Shown: positions 62,347 through 64,000 of the stretch, one piece after another
How positions within the stretch are numbered: the first letter of the stretch is position 1
How the letters are laid out: each line of letters starts with the position of its first letter
Assembly: GCF_000243395.2 (NCBI RefSeq)
Contig: NZ_CM001484.1
Location: 602,089 to 666,088, forward strand
Direction: 5' to 3'
Origin: Saccharomonospora glauca K62
GTDB lineage: Bacteria; Actinomycetota; Actinomycetes; Mycobacteriales; Pseudonocardiaceae
DNA: 64,000 bases
Notes under the pieces: generated by a model
Databases searched by the model: none
What the model was told of the DNA's origin: nothing
The model's input: the letters and a program-made list of their open reading frames with translations, nothing else
Made by a program: the position numbers and the translations under genes

Positions 62347-62790
62347 TCACAGCCCTTCGAGCCTGCGGGCGACGTACGACTGGTTCCGCGTCGTCTTGGT
62401 GGTGGGCACCAGTCCGCCGTCGTCGGAGTCCTCGTCGGTCCGGGACTCGGCTTGCGCGTCGGCCTTCGTGTCGCCGCTGCCCTCGGACGAGGGGATCGAC
62501 ACGGGCTGGGTGACGTCGGGCTGCTCCGACAGGGGAGTCCGCATCGGGGTCGTCGGCATCGTCTCGGAAAGGTGGGACTCCCGCGAGACGTCGTTGGCCT
62601 CGATCACGGACGACGGCAGTTTCGTAGTGGTGTTCGGGTCGACCTCGGAGTCGATCTTCTGAACCACCGCCCGTGGAATCTGCTGTGTGTTCACAGAGTC
62701 CATCGGCGATGTCATGTTGTCCGGTGTCACAACGCCCTTGCGCGCTTGTGCGCGGGCGAGCACGGCGTCCGCGCGGTCGCGGGGATCCAT
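62347..62790 (-). CDS. Hypothetical protein, polar and low-complexity
   Basis: A 147-aa cytosolic protein with no signal peptide or membrane helix. Both ends look ordered: DPRDRADAVLARAQARKGVVTP at the start (in pieces) and TKTTRNQSYVARRLEGL at the end. The middle (about 45-125) is Ser/Thr/Pro/Asp-rich and likely disordered. It sits between wbbL and the nucleotidyltransferase on the opposite strand. No family is recognised. It may be a small regulatory or phosphorylation-target protein, but nothing in the sequence proves this. Use of ATG at 62790 is supported by GAGG just upstream, though spacing is short. Confidence 0.65.
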   Translation of the reverse strand: MDPRDRADAVLARAQARKGVVTPDNMTSPMDSVNTQQIPRAVVQKIDSEVDPNTTTKLPSSVIEANDVSRESHLSETMPTTPMRTPLSEQPDVTQPVSIPSSEGSGDTKADAQAESRTDEDSDDGGLVPTTKTTRNQSYVARRLEGL

Positions 62791-62943
62791 GTCCTCGCAC
62801 CCCCATACCCTCACCGATGGCCCTCTCTGCACCGGGCCGCCGCCTTCGGCCTCTAGGGTAGGCCCTCTGGCACCCGCCCGTCGAAGGTTGGGTGTGCTTC
62901 GTCGTCGAGTCGATGATGTAGGTATGGGAGGGGTCTGCGCGAC

Positions 62944-64000
62944 ATGACGTCCGTGTCGGGTGCTGATGCCGTGATTCTCGTGGGGGGCAAGGGAACGCGG
63001 CTGCGTCCGCTCACCCTGTCGGCTCCCAAGCCGATGCTGCCCACGGCGGGGGTTCCGTTCCTGTCGCATGTGCTCTCGCGTATCCGCGCGGTGGGGATCA
63101 CACATGTGGTGCTCGGCACGTCGTACCGCGCGGAGGTGTTCGAGGAGTACTTCGGCGACGGCTCGGCGTTCGGCCTCGACATCGACTACGTGGTGGAGTC
63201 CGAGCCGCTCGACACGGGCGGTGCCATCCGCAACGTCGTGGACCGGCTGCGGGGCGACGACGCGGTGGTGTTCAACGGCGACATCCTCTCGGGGGCCGAC
63301 CTCGGCGCCCTGGTGGCCGCCCACCGGAAGGCGGAGGCCGACGTCACGCTGCACCTGCAGCGGGTCGCCGACCCGTCTCGGTTCGGGTCCGTACCCACCG
63401 ACGCCGACGGCCGGGTCACCGCGTTTCTGGAGAAGACTCCGAATCCGCCCACCGATCAGATCAACGCGGGTTGCTACGTGTTCCGCCGCTCGGTGATCGA
63501 GGAGATCCCGGCGGGCCGTCCCGTGTCGGTGGAGCGCGAGACGTTCCCCGACCTGTTGCGGCGGGGCAGGCACGTGCACGGCTACGTGGACAGCTCGTAC
63601 TGGCTCGACGTCGGTACCCCCGAGGCGTTCGTGCGCGGTTCGGCCGACCTCGTCACGGGGCGTGCCCCGTCCTCGGCCCTCCCCGGCCCCACGGGAGAGC
63701 GGTTGGTGCTCGACGACGCGGTGATCGCCGACGGCGCCGAGGTCACCGAAGGGTCCACCGTGGGTAAGGGGGCTTCCGTGGCCGCGGGTGCCCGAGTCCG
63801 TGGTTCCGTGCTCTTCGACGGCGCGGTGGTCGCGGAGGGGGCCGTGGTGGAACGGTCCGTGCTCGGTGTGGGAGCCCGAGTCGGCAAGGGAGCCGTCCTG
63901 AGGGGCGTGGTGCTCGGCGACCGGGCGTCGGTGGGCGCCGAGTGCGAGCTGCTCGACGGGGCGCGAGTGTGGCCGGACGTCGAACTGGCCGATTCCGCGA
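62944..64000 (+). CDS. manB: Sugar-1-phosphate nucleotidyltransferase (mannose-1-phosphate guanylyltransferase-like), 3' end cut by window
   Basis: At least 352 aa are visible; the gene runs off the window. The N-terminal nucleotidyltransferase domain has VILVGGKGTRLRPLTLSAPKPMLP (the G-G-x-G-T-R-L-x-P-L-T signature), VVESEPLDTGGAIRNV, VVFNGDILSGADL (Asp of the metal site), FLEKTPNPPTDQINAGCYVF and WLDVGTPEAF. From about residue 240 hexapeptide left-handed beta-helix repeats follow (VIADGAEV, STVGKGASV, RVGKGAVL). This matches GDP-mannose-type ManB/ManC beside wbbL and rmlD in mycobacteria. GGGAGGGG lies about 10 nt before the ATG at 62944. Confidence 0.9.
   Translation, partial: MTSVSGADAVILVGGKGTRLRPLTLSAPKPMLPTAGVPFLSHVLSRIRAVGITHVVLGTSYRAEVFEEYFGDGSAFGLDIDYVVESEPLDTGGAIRNVVDRLRGDDAVVFNGDILSGADLGALVAAHRKAEADVTLHLQRVADPSRFGSVPTDADGRVTAFLEKTPNPPTDQINAGCYVFRRSVIEEIPAGRPVSVERETFPDLLRRGRHVHGYVDSSYWLDVGTPEAFVRGSADLVTGRAPSSALPGPTGERLVLDDAVIADGAEVTEGSTVGKGASVAAGARVRGSVLFDGAVVAEGAVVERSVLGVGARVGKGAVLRGVVLGDRASVGAECELLDGARVWPDVELADSA

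Overview
The window is high-GC actinobacterial chromosome, most likely from the Pseudonocardiaceae (Saccharomonospora, Prauserella or Amycolatopsis type). Evidence: many GTG/TTG starts, strong G/C at third codon positions, a three-subunit acyl-CoA carboxylase with an epsilon subunit, LytR-CpsA-Psr (LCP) wall ligases, rhamnose/galactan-type glycosyltransferases, and an ESX-type secreted toxin cassette. Much of the gene order recalls the Mycobacterium tuberculosis Rv3264c-Rv3308 neighbourhood (manB, wbbL, rmlD, LCP, purE, purK, GtrA, PH-domain gene, birA, accD5, accE, maf, accA3, glpD, lpdA, GGCT-like gene, amiA, deoD, pmmB). This recollection should be confirmed by alignment.

Layout. 1-2270: the 3' two thirds of a 23S rRNA gene, 5S rRNA and a strong terminator. 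2294-7028 (minus strand): flavodoxin-like protein, phosphohexomutase, a possible small ORF, purine nucleoside phosphorylase and a Ser/Thr kinase. 7137-12509 (plus): methylmalonyl-CoA mutase small and large subunits, MeaB chaperone and a small surface protein. 12716-18138: M20 amidohydrolase, an AbiEi/DUF559-type gene flanked by 21-bp-period repeats and three perfect DnaA boxes, a GGCT-like gene, an LpdA-type flavoprotein and a double-VOC protein. 18202-19962 (minus): two DUF305 lipoproteins and a His-rich membrane protein. 20114-24529: glycerol utilisation (glpF-glpK divergent from glpD). 24601-31823: GNAT, DUF1707 protein, acyl-CoA carboxylase alpha/beta/epsilon subunits, Maf and BirA. 31906-33412: PH-domain protein and HMG-CoA lyase.

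33542-36590 is a compact four-gene cassette: YbaB/EbfC-like protein, EspC-like ESX substrate with a YxxxD signal, a 663-aa protein ending in a TNT (NAD+ glycohydrolase) toxin domain, and a 90-aa probable immunity protein. 36691-45552: HisN-type phosphatase, a two-component system, GtrA, a 718-aa ECF sigma factor fused to a zinc-finger/membrane/extracellular module, a GT87 mannosyltransferase-like protein, purK and purE. 45566-49126: acyl-CoA synthetase, a wrecked SDR gene, GNAT and a TIGR03089 protein. 49182-64000: cell-envelope assembly, with two LCP ligases, dTDP-rhamnose genes rmlB/rmlD, six glycosyltransferases including a GT2-GT4 fusion and a WbbL-like rhamnosyltransferase, a hypothetical gene and a sugar-1-phosphate nucleotidyltransferase cut by the window end.

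Functionally, propionyl-CoA made in catabolism is carboxylated (AccA3/AccD5/AccE, biotinylated by BirA) and then isomerised by MutAB/MeaB. Glycerol enters through GlpF, GlpK and GlpD. Rhamnose and phosphohexose donors feed the wall glycosyltransferases and LCP enzymes. Many genes carry a TANNNT-like -10 element 6-8 nt before the start codon, which implies leaderless transcripts. The most system-like accessory loci are the TNT cassette and the repeat/DnaA-box/nuclease-like locus.
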